NCBI RefSeq assembly: GCF_024505165.1
Contig: NZ_JANIBK010000004.1
Location: 1-64,000 of the forward strand
Origin: Methylomonas rivi
GTDB taxonomy: Bacteria; Pseudomonadota; Gammaproteobacteria; Methylococcales; Methylomonadaceae
DNA length: 64,000 nt
Direction of reading: 5' to 3'
In this document: piece after piece, positions 53,116 through 61,393 of the stretch
Layout of the letters: every line of letters starts with the position of its first letter
How positions within the stretch are numbered: position 1 is the first letter of the stretch
Position numbers and translations under genes: made by a program
The notes under the pieces: generated by a model
Database searches by the model: none
Seen by the model: the letters and a program-made list of their open reading frames with translations, nothing else
Told to the model about the DNA's origin: nothing

Positions 53116-56100
53116 TTAGGGCGCCGCCGGAAGGGCATCGGCAGTCCGCCAGGCGGCGCAGGTCCGCCGAGGCAAGCTTCCCCCCAAATAGTCTTGCCAT
53201 TCGTCGGGGCTTAAATTGCGTCCCGCCTTTCGGCAGAGCGCATCGAAGGCCATTTGCGGATCGGCGGCATGTAAGCGGACGCGCCCGTCGCTAAGCGCCG
53301 ACGCCAGCAGCGGCGGGTCGTCCAGGCTGAATGCCACGCCCCAGACTTCTGCGCCATGACCGATCCGGTCTATTTCAAGGCCGCTGGCGGTTTCGATGAT
53401 TCTGCTTATCCCATCGGCGCCGGCAGTAGCCAAAAAATCCCCCTTGGCGCTGAAGGCGATACTTCTTGCTTCGCCGCCGTGTTTAATCAAAGAAACCAAC
53501 TTGCCGGTAGCGAGCTCGATCAATCTGACGGCATTGTCCATGCTGCCTGTTGCCAACAGTTTGCCATCCGGACTGAAAGCCACGTTAAGCACGCTGCCGG
53601 CGTGGACGAATTCGGCCGTTTCCCTGCCGGTGCGCCAGTCGAATAATCTTGCCCGCTTGTCTTCGCCGGCTATTGCCAGAACCCGATTGTCCCGGCTAAA
53701 GGCCAACTGCGTGACCGGCGCGGAAAATTTTAGGGTTTGCACGGGTTGCCAGGCCTGGGTATCGAGTAAAGATACCGTGCCATTCTTGCCGGCAATGGCC
53801 AATAGCTGCCCATCGAAACTAAACGCCACAAACCTGGTTTCGTCGGCATGATCAATTTTGTTTGTCACTTTGCCGCTGGCCGTATCCATTACCAGTACGG
53901 TTTTATCCAGGCTGGCAGTGGCCAGCCAGCGGCCATCGGGACTGAAAGCGATCCCCCTCACCTCTCCCGAATGCCGAACCGAGGCGATTTCCCGGCCGGC
54001 GGCCATATCGATCAATTTGGCGGTATTGTCCTTGCTGGCGGTAGCCAGCCAGCGCCCGTCCCGACTAAATGCAACGGCATAAACGCTATCATGGTGCCGG
54101 AACGCCATCAGTTGCCGGCCTGTCGCCACATCGTAGACGGTTGCGGTTTTATCCTGGCTGGCCGCCGCCAACAAACCGCCGCGCGGATAGAAGGCCACCC
54201 CCATAATGCTGTCCGTCCGCCGGATACGGATATCGTCCGGATATTTTCCGGTTTCGAACAGGCGTAGCTGCCGGTCCATGCCGACGGTTGCCAGCGTGCG
54301 GCTATCCGGGCTGAAGACGACATTCCATACCGCCCCACCGTGCATCAATCCGGCTATCTCCCGCCAGGATGCCGTTTCGAGGAGGCGGACACTGCCGTCC
54401 AGGCCGGCAATCGCCAGCAAGTGCGAATCCGGGCTGAACCTGACGCTATAAACATCGTCCGCGCCGCTAAACCGCGCGGCTTCCATACCGCCGGCCACTT
54501 CGGTTATTTTGGCCGTATTGTCGTCGCTGCCCGTCGCCAGCCAGCGGCCGTCCGCGCTAAAGGCCAAACTCGCCACCGCTTCGTTGTGTTTGATGCGGGT
54601 TAATGCCTTACCGGTTTCGGCATCGATAATGCTGGCCAGATTATCCAGGCTGGCCGTAGCCAATAAACGGCCATCGGCGTTAAACGCAATGTGGGTCACC
54701 CCGGCGCCGTGCTTGAGCCGCAACAATTCCTTGCCGGAGGAGATTTCGATCAGTCTGGCGGTTTTATCCCGGCTGGCACTGGCAAGGCTGCGGCCGCCAG
54801 GGCTAAAGGCGATATTCGACACTTCGCCGCCATGGCGAAACCGCCACAATTCCCGGCCGGCCGACACATCGATCAGGCGCGCCGTACCGTCTTTGCCGGC
54901 CGCCGCCAAAAACCGGCCGTCCGGACTGAAACCGACTGCATTGACTTCGCCGTCCAGGCTAAGCCGAAACACGGTCCGCCGGTTTACCGCGTCTATTATC
55001 CTGACTTGGCGGTCGCTGCAACCGGTGGCCATAAAGCGTCCATCGGGACTGAAAGCGATGCTGTTGATCCAACCGTCATGCGCCATGGAAAAAATCTCCT
55101 CGCCGGTTTGGCGGTTGAATACGCGCAATTGTCCGCCTTCGTCGCCGGTTGCCAGCAAGCCTCCGTCGGGGCCGATGCCGATCGCATAAATCGGCCGCTC
55201 ATGCCCTATGCGATAATTGGGCAACAAGCGCAACAGCGCATGGGCGGTGGCGGCGGCCTCCGCATTGGGTTGAATACGCCACGACTCGAGCGCCAGCGCC
55301 GCGGCCCGTTCCACAATACGGTCATCCGCCGCCGTATCGGCCAGCAAGGCCGCCTGGGCGGCGAGTTTACCGGATTGGGTGATATTGCGCGCTTGCTCGG
55401 CCGAAATACGCGACTGTTTGGCATCCCACCAGTTCCACCAGCCCCAAGCCGCGGTCAACAGAAAGACCGCCGCCAAACTGACGAAAACCATGGCCCAGCG
55501 CTTGGCCTGCCGCTCCCGCTGCTCGGCCTCGGCCCTGGCCTGTTCGTCCAGACGCTGTTTCTCCAACATTTGCCGTTGTTCCCGACTTTTACGCACCACG
55601 CCGGCCAATACATCGTGAATCAACTCTATCCGTTTGACGCCGCCCTGCTGCTCCTGGCGTAAAATCAATAGCCTTCCTTGCACCAGGGCATCCAGGGCAT
55701 CCCGGGTAATACCGGGGGTTTCCAGCGCATTATCGTAGGCTTCGCTGTTTCGGTAACCCGAGACGGTCAGCAGCCTGTCCTCGATGAACCGGCGTAATGC
55801 CGGCGCTTGATCGTGCAGGCAGCGCCGGTAGAACTGGTCCAGTATCGATTCCCGGCTGCTGTCGACCAGCCGCGCCTCTATCCGCTCGGCCCGGTTTTGG
55901 ATTCTGCGTTCGTTCAACTCCCGGCACAGCAGGCTCAACAAGGCCGGTTCGATGCGCAAATCCTCTAATTCGCTTAGCGCCTGTTCGCCTTGCTCGCCGG
56001 CCACCAACCGGACGATGCTTTCGGCTGTCTCCGCTGCGAGCAAGCGGCCGTGCGTCTGGTCGACCACCGCCAATGCCTGTTTTCCGTTCATGGGACGCAG

Positions 56101-56820
56101 CCGCATACGATTGTGCATGATCGAAGGCATCAACGGCCGCAGTTCTTCCAAATTGGCCAGATAGTCTTCGCGCAGGCTCAAAATCAGCTTGAAACGGTGG
56201 CGGCTAAAATCGAAATCTTCGGACAACTCCGGATTTTCATCCAAGCGCCTCTTCACGGTTTCGGGGCAACGGCCTTCAATCAGGTCCGCCAGCTCCGTAA
56301 TGAAGTTATCGGTAGCCCGCCGCCGGTTTGGGGTTTCGCGGCCCAAGGTAAAAATTTCCTCGAACTGGTCGAAACACAGCAGCGGCAGCGCGATACGGTT
56401 GCGGGCGTCCCAAAACTCGGACTGTTTGCGATGGAAATATTCCCATAAGGTTTCGCTCTCCATCCGCGCCGGCGCCTCTACCGCATGCGTATCGGCTTGC
56501 CGGTCCAGGGCCGCGTATACCTGCCGGCGTAGCGGTAACGCATCGTCCGCAAAATTCAGCCGGATAATGACGGGCAGCATGGGATCGAGGCGTAACAGCG
56601 GAAACAGCCCGGCCTGCAGTAACGAACTTTTACCCAAGCCGGAAACGCCGCACAGCACGGTAAGACGTTCGCGATTGACCAGCCGATGCAGTTTGGTTAT
56701 ATCCTGAGTCCGACCCTTGAAAAATTGCGCCTCTTGTTCTTTAAAAGCCGCCAGCCCCGGCCAGGGATGTTCCGCATCGACAAGGGCGTATTCTATTGCG
56801 GGGTCGGCGGACATTGGCAT
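53116..56820 (-). CDS. nSTAND NTPase with transmembrane helix and 16 WD40 repeats
   Basis: The ATG at 56820 is preceded by GGAG located in the end of the upstream gene, giving 1234 residues. The nSTAND1-type entry motif HPWPGLAAFKEQEAQFFKGR is at 18-37, Walker A GVSGLGKSS at 58-66, Walker B LLCFDQFEE at 147-155, and a winged-helix end ELIHDVLAGVV at about 399. A coiled coil (411-440), one membrane helix (442-460) and 16 WD40 repeats (about 537-1190, consensus VAFSPDGRWLATAS) follow. It ends in the CRKAGRNLSPDEW tail known from STAND-WD40 proteins. The WD40 part should sense a ligand and the NTPase should oligomerise. Downstream of the SIR2-TIR gene by 5 bp, it forms a likely defence or cell-suicide pair. 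Confidence 0.9.
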   Translation of the reverse strand: MPMSADPAIEYALVDAEHPWPGLAAFKEQEAQFFKGRTQDITKLHRLVNRERLTVLCGVSGLGKSSLLQAGLFPLLRLDPMLPVIIRLNFADDALPLRRQVYAALDRQADTHAVEAPARMESETLWEYFHRKQSEFWDARNRIALPLLCFDQFEEIFTLGRETPNRRRATDNFITELADLIEGRCPETVKRRLDENPELSEDFDFSRHRFKLILSLREDYLANLEELRPLMPSIMHNRMRLRPMNGKQALAVVDQTHGRLLAAETAESIVRLVAGEQGEQALSELEDLRIEPALLSLLCRELNERRIQNRAERIEARLVDSSRESILDQFYRRCLHDQAPALRRFIEDRLLTVSGYRNSEAYDNALETPGITRDALDALVQGRLLILRQEQQGGVKRIELIHDVLAGVVRKSREQRQMLEKQRLDEQARAEAEQRERQAKRWAMVFVSLAAVFLLTAAWGWWNWWDAKQSRISAEQARNITQSGKLAAQAALLADTAADDRIVERAAALALESWRIQPNAEAAATAHALLRLLPNYRIGHERPIYAIGIGPDGGLLATGDEGGQLRVFNRQTGEEIFSMAHDGWINSIAFSPDGRFMATGCSDRQVRIIDAVNRRTVFRLSLDGEVNAVGFSPDGRFLAAAGKDGTARLIDVSAGRELWRFRHGGEVSNIAFSPGGRSLASASRDKTARLIEISSGKELLRLKHGAGVTHIAFNADGRLLATASLDNLASIIDAETGKALTRIKHNEAVASLAFSADGRWLATGSDDNTAKITEVAGGMEAARFSGADDVYSVRFSPDSHLLAIAGLDGSVRLLETASWREIAGLMHGGAVWNVVFSPDSRTLATVGMDRQLRLFETGKYPDDIRIRRTDSIMGVAFYPRGGLLAAASQDKTATVYDVATGRQLMAFRHHDSVYAVAFSRDGRWLATASKDNTAKLIDMAAGREIASVRHSGEVRGIAFSPDGRWLATASLDKTVLVMDTASGKVTNKIDHADETRFVAFSFDGQLLAIAGKNGTVSLLDTQAWQPVQTLKFSAPVTQLAFSRDNRVLAIAGEDKRARLFDWRTGRETAEFVHAGSVLNVAFSPDGKLLATGSMDNAVRLIELATGKLVSLIKHGGEARSIAFSAKGDFLATAGADGISRIIETASGLEIDRIGHGAEVWGVAFSLDDPPLLASALSDGRVRLHAADPQMAFDALCRKAGRNLSPDEWQDYLGGSLPRRTCAAWRTADALPAAP

Positions 56821-56825
56821 GACGG

Positions 56826-58244
56826 TTACTCCGAATTGCGCCGGTAGGCCCGCTGCAGCTGCTTGAGCTCGGTTAAAAACGCCGCGCCGCATTGACCGTT
56901 TTGCAGCCGTTCCCAATGCAACTCGCGAATATACTCGTCCAAATTGGGATCGTCGGGCGGCGTGTCGTCTATGGCCAAAGGCATGATGAAGCGCCGGCTT
57001 TCCGGATAAAAATCCGCGCATTCTTGCGCGTACTTCCATTCGAACCTAAAGAAGCGCCGCTCCTGCGTCAAGGTATGGCGGGAAATGATAGGCACGAATA
57101 GCGCGCATTGTTCGATATTGGTTTTGATGCGGGCTTTAAAGTTGTCGCCAACCCGCAGGGCGTTCGTATTCCTATCGAACCAAACTTCAATACCGGCCGT
57201 TTCCAAAGCATGTTTAATGGCTATTACCGCTTCTTCATCTTCATGGGCGTAGCTCAGAAAAACGGCGCCGCCGCGCATTGGCTCCCTTGCATCCGGCTCG
57301 GCAACAAGTTCGACCGGTTCGGCTTTGTCAACGGGAAGGGCGCGGGCCGCCGTATCGAAATGCTCGCCATCGTCAACGCCGGCAGGATGCATTGCCGTCC
57401 AACGTTGATACAACTCGTTGACGAACTCGATGGATTGCATGGGGAAAATTTTGGTACGGCTACTGAAATGCAGCAGAAATTCGGCCAGGTTTATTTCCTT
57501 GCGGATTTGGTCGCCGACCAAAAAATCGGTTTTTTCCTTGGAAATAATCAAGCGGTGCCTGTTACCGAGACGCACGAAAAACCGCCCCAACCAATCGAAT
57601 AATTGGCAGCCGATAATCATCAGGCCCTGTCCGACTAACGCATCGAACAACAGTTTCGGGCGGGTATCCGCCGACTGCAGTGCGTGCATAAACTCTAAAA
57701 TGTCTTCATCGGTCACCGCGTAATCCGGCGCGGCGGTTAATTTGCCGAACAGATGAAATACCGTGGTGCCGGCCAAATATTCCATTTCCTCCGGCAAATC
57801 CTTGCCGGAACCGGGGTAGAACTCTAAAACCTGGGTGCTATCCTTACCCCGATACCGAACTTGGTTAAGCGTCCGGACCAGATAGGGATCGAAACAAGTG
57901 GTGACAAATAGTTTCAGCGGCCTGATTTCGGCAAGCTTCACCAGGGTTTCCGGCGGCTTAACCTGCGACAATTCGGCCAGCGCGCGTTTCAGCACGGGAT
58001 ACATGTCTTCCCGTTGCCCGCCCTGGGCGAGATAGCGGCAGGCGACAGTATTTAAGGTATCGTCCGCTTCGGACTTAATTCCCAGGCGTTTTGCCAGTTG
58101 CTCGGCCAAGTAGTCGTACAGCAGGGCCGGTTTGCCGTCGATGTCCAGCATCAGCAGCTCCGGCCCGATAACGGGTATCACCCGGCCTTCCTCTATGAAC
58201 GCCATCAGCTGTTCCCAAAGCCGCTCGATATTCGCCTCTATCAT
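56826..58244 (-). CDS. SIR2-like/TIR fusion protein
   Basis: 472 residues from the ATG at 58244, with AGGG at 7 bp. Residues 1-280 resemble SIR2: VIPVIGPEL at 22-30 (glycine loop), TTCFDP at 115-120, HLFGK at 164-168 and GLMIIGCQLFDWLGR at 207-221. In active SIR2 defence proteins the second motif has TTNF/Y and the third LHG; here Cys117 and Phe166 replace the catalytic Asn and His. Residues 326-470 are a TIR domain (VFLSYAHEDEEA, VWFDRNTNALRVGD) whose putative catalytic Glu402 is retained in FRFEWKYA. TIR domains cleave NAD+ or make signalling nucleotides. The next gene encodes the nSTAND/WD40 sensor. Confidence 0.87.
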   Translation of the reverse strand: MIEANIERLWEQLMAFIEEGRVIPVIGPELLMLDIDGKPALLYDYLAEQLAKRLGIKSEADDTLNTVACRYLAQGGQREDMYPVLKRALAELSQVKPPETLVKLAEIRPLKLFVTTCFDPYLVRTLNQVRYRGKDSTQVLEFYPGSGKDLPEEMEYLAGTTVFHLFGKLTAAPDYAVTDEDILEFMHALQSADTRPKLLFDALVGQGLMIIGCQLFDWLGRFFVRLGNRHRLIISKEKTDFLVGDQIRKEINLAEFLLHFSSRTKIFPMQSIEFVNELYQRWTAMHPAGVDDGEHFDTAARALPVDKAEPVELVAEPDAREPMRGGAVFLSYAHEDEEAVIAIKHALETAGIEVWFDRNTNALRVGDNFKARIKTNIEQCALFVPIISRHTLTQERRFFRFEWKYAQECADFYPESRRFIMPLAIDDTPPDDPNLDEYIRELHWERLQNGQCGAAFLTELKQLQRAYRRNSE

Positions 58245-58342
58245 ATGCAAGCCCTGTCAGTTGAAATGCCGGGATATTCCATACACTATAGTAGACCCAT
58301 ACCGCGGCTAATCAAGCCCGTTAAGGAGATTCCCAAATTTGT

Positions 58343-58780
58343 CTATAGGCGTAACGGCGTTACCCGGCCGCTACGCAAAAACTCTCGATAATCGGCCAGC
58401 ACTTGGGCATGGTCGAAAGCCAGTTGGGCCGGCAAGTTGTCGAACGTGAACAATCCGGCGTTTTTGGCATCATCCGCGGCCAGCGGCAGTCCGTGTGCTT
58501 GCCCGACATAGACCGCCGTGACGGTATGATTGCGCGGATCGCGGGCGGGATCGGAATAAATCCCCAACAATGCCGTTAACTCGACATTCAGCCCGGTTTC
58601 TTCCCTGGCTTCGCGGATGGCGGCGCGCTCCACGGTTTCGCCGACATCGACGAAACCGCCCGGCACGGCCCAGCCGTAGGGAGGAAAGGCGCGTTCGATC
58701 AAGACGAAAGGCCGTTCCGGCACATCGATCAATTCAATCAAAATATCGGCGGCGAGCAACGGGGTAATAGGCTTGGCCAT
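58343..58780 (-). CDS. Nudix hydrolase, ADP-ribose pyrophosphatase-like
   Basis: 145 residues from the ATG at 58780, preceded by GAGG. The complete Nudix box [24 protein letters not shown] (only the core residues G-E-REETG are counted) follows [10 protein letters not shown]. This branch hydrolyses ADP-ribose, NADH or related nucleoside diphosphate compounds. It lies 98 bp upstream of the SIR2-TIR gene on the same strand and divergent from the deacetylase. A role in clearing TIR products is possible but unproven, and many unrelated genomes carry such a Nudix gene. Confidence 0.85.
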   Translation of the reverse strand: MAKPITPLLAADILIELIDVPERPFVLIERAFPPYGWAVPGGFVDVGETVERAAIREAREETGLNVELTALLGIYSDPARDPRNHTVTAVYVGQAHGLPLAADDAKNAGLFTFDNLPAQLAFDHAQVLADYREFLRSGRVTPLRL

Positions 58781-58887
58781 GTTGATCCTCTGTAGGGTTA
58801 GGAAAACCAAGTTTAGCGGTCGACTTGATTTTAAACCAGCCATGCCTCATAACACGCAATAGCTAGCGAATTTTTAGAGGGGGCCTT

Positions 58888-59832
58888 ATGACTATGCTCT
58901 ATTACAGCCACGCCGAGTTTCTGTCCCACGATACCGGTCCCGGCCACCCGGAAAGTCCCGACCGCTTGCGCGCCATAGAAACAGCAATGAACATACCCCG
59001 GTTTCAGGGCATACGCCGCGTCTCGCCGCCGCTGCCGGACGACATAGAAACCAAACTGGCCCTGATTCATACGCCGGCCATGATCGCGCGCGTATTGGCG
59101 GGCATTCCCGCCGAGGGATTAAGTTATTTCGACGCCGATACCGTGGCCTCGCCGGGTTCGAAAGCCGCCGCGCTACGCGCGGTAGGCGCGGTCTGCGACG
59201 CAGTGGATCAAATCTGCACGGACCGGGCCCAGCAAGCTTTCTGCGCCGTGCGCCCGCCCGGCCACCATGCCATGCCCGGTTATCCCATGGGATTCTGTCT
59301 GTTCAACAACATCGCCATTGCCGCGGAATATGCCCGTACCCGCTACGGCTTGGAACGTATCGCTATCGTGGATTTCGATGTGCACCACGGCAACGGCACG
59401 CAGGCGGCGTTTTATCAGCAACCGCAAGTGCTGTACGCCTCCAGCCACCAATGGCCGCATTATCCCGGCAGCGGCCATCCCTCCGAAAACGGGGTGGGCA
59501 ATATCATCAACGTTCCGCTGCCGACCGGCACCGACGGCAAAACATTTCGGGCCAAATACTCGGAAACCATTTTACCGGCCGTGCGCAAATTCAACCCGCA
59601 ACTCATTCTGATTTCCGCCGGATTCGATGCACATAAAGACGATCCGTTGGCTTCGTTGCGGCTGGTGGAAGACGATTATGCCTGGGTGACGCGGCAGTTG
59701 AGAGACATTGCCGATGCCGTTTGTAACGGACGCATTATTTCCGCGCTGGAGGGCGGCTACGATTTGCGGGCCTTGTCGGCCAGCGTCGCCGCGCACGTCG
59801 GCAGCCTGGCCGGATTGAATGGGGGCGATTGA
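58888..59832 (+). CDS. Histone deacetylase family protein (acetylpolyamine amidohydrolase-like)
   Basis: 314 residues. Zinc-binding and catalytic motifs are present: RPPGHHAMPGYPMGFCLFNN with the His-His dyad, VDFDVHHGNGTQ with two metal ligands, and SAGFDAHKDDPL with the third. The Tyr in EGGYDLRAL completes the class II-type active site. Bacterial members deacetylate acetylated polyamines, small molecules or proteins such as acetyl-CoA synthetase. An in-frame ATG at 58894 is an alternative start. The TGA stop is the loop of a perfect hairpin (59821-59841). The gene converges with cytochrome P460. Confidence 0.9.
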   Translation: MTMLYYSHAEFLSHDTGPGHPESPDRLRAIETAMNIPRFQGIRRVSPPLPDDIETKLALIHTPAMIARVLAGIPAEGLSYFDADTVASPGSKAAALRAVGAVCDAVDQICTDRAQQAFCAVRPPGHHAMPGYPMGFCLFNNIAIAAEYARTRYGLERIAIVDFDVHHGNGTQAAFYQQPQVLYASSHQWPHYPGSGHPSENGVGNIINVPLPTGTDGKTFRAKYSETILPAVRKFNPQLILISAGFDAHKDDPLASLRLVEDDYAWVTRQLRDIADAVCNGRIISALEGGYDLRALSASVAAHVGSLAGLNGGD

Positions 59833-59841
59833 ATCGCCCCC
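59821..59841. terminator. Hairpin with the deacetylase stop codon as loop
   Basis: GGGGGCGAT (59821-59829) and ATCGCCCCC (59833-59841) form a perfect 9 bp stem; the 3-base loop is the TGA stop at 59830-59832. It lies 8 bp from the end of the convergent cytochrome P460 gene. No T-tract on either strand, so it is at most a Rho-assisted, bidirectional end structure. Confidence 0.5.
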
Positions 59842-59848
59842 CGCGGGA

Positions 59849-60337
59849 TTATTGCAAAACAGGTACGGTGTAGACGTAATCGTTGTCTTTCATCGGCGTG
59901 TGGCAGGCGAAACAAGTCGCCGACTTTTCCTTGTCGTTCATCACCAGTTTATCGCCCTCCCAATGGCCGAAGCCCCAGCCGCCGGTTTCGGCGAATTTCT
60001 TGCTGTCCTTAACCATGGCTTCGGCGCCGGCGAATTCCCCCGGCACCACGGCTTGCGGCCAGTTGGGGTGAGTTTTTTCCTTCCAACCGACCTTGGCGAA
60101 GACGGTGCCGTCCGGCCAGGGTTTGGTATTGCCGGCGCGAGCCGCCTTGATAGCGACGTCGTTACCGAGAATGGTCCGCACCAGCTGTTTATCCAGCCGA
60201 TGAGACACGCTCAGGGTCGACCAGTCCTTATATTCCCCATGCACCGGCTTGGCGGCTTGGGTTTCGGCGTGAAGTGTCGTGGCAGTGGTGAAAGCAGCTG
60301 CTGCGAGCAGCAATGCAGCGGTAGAAGCGTTCTTCAT
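59849..60337 (-). CDS. Cytochrome P460 / c'-beta family periplasmic protein
   Basis: The ATG at 60337 follows GGAGG at 6 bp, giving 162 residues; another ATG sits two codons upstream. A signal peptide (about 1-24) ends at LHAE. The domain matches the P460 family: KPWPDGTVFAKVGWK, the GGWGFGHW segment and the C-terminal c-type haem site CFACH at 142-146 with PMKDNDYV after it. P460 proteins oxidise hydroxylamine or bind NO, and the c'-beta subgroup binds NO only; the cross-linking Lys (perhaps Lys82 or Lys86) could separate them, but I cannot decide. With NorCB in the same window it points to nitrogen-oxide stress in an ammonia-exposed methanotroph. Confidence 0.85.
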   Translation of the reverse strand: MKNASTAALLLAAAAFTTATTLHAETQAAKPVHGEYKDWSTLSVSHRLDKQLVRTILGNDVAIKAARAGNTKPWPDGTVFAKVGWKEKTHPNWPQAVVPGEFAGAEAMVKDSKKFAETGGWGFGHWEGDKLVMNDKEKSATCFACHTPMKDNDYVYTVPVLQ

Positions 60338-60587
60338 GGTCATCCTCCGTAATCGGCAATCGAGTTTGTGGGTAAAGCACCCAAGATTCTAACCATTTGC
60401 CCGTCGGCCCGCCAACTAAATCACCCAAAAGCCGGTAAACATATCCGTAGCCAAACCATGCGTAAATGGAATTCTTAACCAATCTGTCACTTACGCCAAG
60501 CACAATTCGGCTATGATGGGCACGGGTTGAAAGCCTTCGGCCCTTTTATCCCACCTCCTTTTCACTCCTCAAAATCAAAATTACATT

Positions 60588-60938
60588 ATGAATATCATCA
60601 AAATCACCCTGTTGGCCTTTTCCTTGATCTTGTCCGCGGGCGTAACTGGCGGCATGGCTTACGCCGAGGAAACCGCCGGCAATCCGGCCTCCAATATCAG
60701 CGAAGCTATTTCACACATCGAGCAAGCCATTACCGAAATCCAAAAAAGCGATTTCAATACCGCTCGGGTACATTTAAAAGCCGCGCGCGCATCCGCGGAA
60801 AAGATTTCAGGCCACGACGATGTGGTTAAACAAGCCAATGGCTTGGTTATTCAAGGGCAAATTAAAACTAAAAAAGGCGACATCAAAAGTTCTACCGAAG
60901 ACTTGAACAAAGCCCTGGAACTGTATAAGTCGCTGTAA
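60588..60938 (+). CDS. Small secreted helical protein, function unknown
   Basis: 116 residues. Signal peptide ends at about residue 26 (SLILSAGVTGGMAYAEE). The mature 90 residues are helical and Lys/Glu/Ala-rich (SHIEQAITEIQKSDFNTARVH), with no cysteine, metal motif or repeat. Possible analogues are small periplasmic chaperone-like or metal-binding helical proteins, but I recognise no family. It is upstream of cstA by about 450 bp and divergent from cytochrome P460. The coding call rests on the signal peptide and the coherent amphipathic helices. Confidence 0.65.
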   Translation: MNIIKITLLAFSLILSAGVTGGMAYAEETAGNPASNISEAISHIEQAITEIQKSDFNTARVHLKAARASAEKISGHDDVVKQANGLVIQGQIKTKKGDIKSSTEDLNKALELYKSL

Positions 60939-61393
60939 TTTTTGCCGGATGTCAAACGAGCGCTTACAGGCGCCCGTTTCGCGGTCTTACCGGCCAAGGC
61001 TTTCGTCGGAAATGGCTGCCACTTACGGTTGGCTCTGCGTGCGAACCCATCAGGGCGCTTCAAGCTGCATTCCCTTGCCGAGCATCCATCGTTATACGCA
61101 TCTATGTTTGTAACCGTCGTTCCGGCAGGGATTGCCGGAATCCAGGCTTCAGGGATGATTAAAACTCGCCGGCCTTGGCACTGGAGAACCGCATCCAGCG
61201 GCCATGGCGGCACTTGTGTATAACATAAGTGCTGAGCGCGAGAACGATGCGCCTAGCATGCCGGAACTTATTTTCAACAAAATCAAAAGCTTATACTCAA
61301 TAGCTTGACCGACGGACCCCATCTCCCCCGTCCTCGTGCTACCATTCGCGCAATTTTTAACGCAAAAAATTGCATTACACGAAGGAACCCGCC
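60939..61393. other. Gene-free region before cstA with a REP-like element
   Basis: About 450 bp holding the palindrome at 61116-61144 and a second 9 bp hairpin (GCACTTGTG at 61210-61218, CATAAGTGC at 61224-61232). No convincing coding sequence. The cstA promoter probably lies in the last 100 bp, and AAGGA precedes its ATG. Confidence 0.5.
61116..61144. repeat. REP-like palindrome
   Basis: Stem TTCCGGCA (61120-61127) and TGCCGGAA (61133-61140) with loop GGGAT, flanked by CGTCG and TCCAG. This form is a common dispersed intergenic repeat in gammaproteobacteria. It is a separate family from the two other palindromes in the window. Single copy here. Confidence 0.7.

Noticed and set aside
54691-55662. 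A 323-residue open frame antisense to the WD40 region
   Set aside because: Periodic composition reflects the WD40 repeats read in reverse; no signal or domain.
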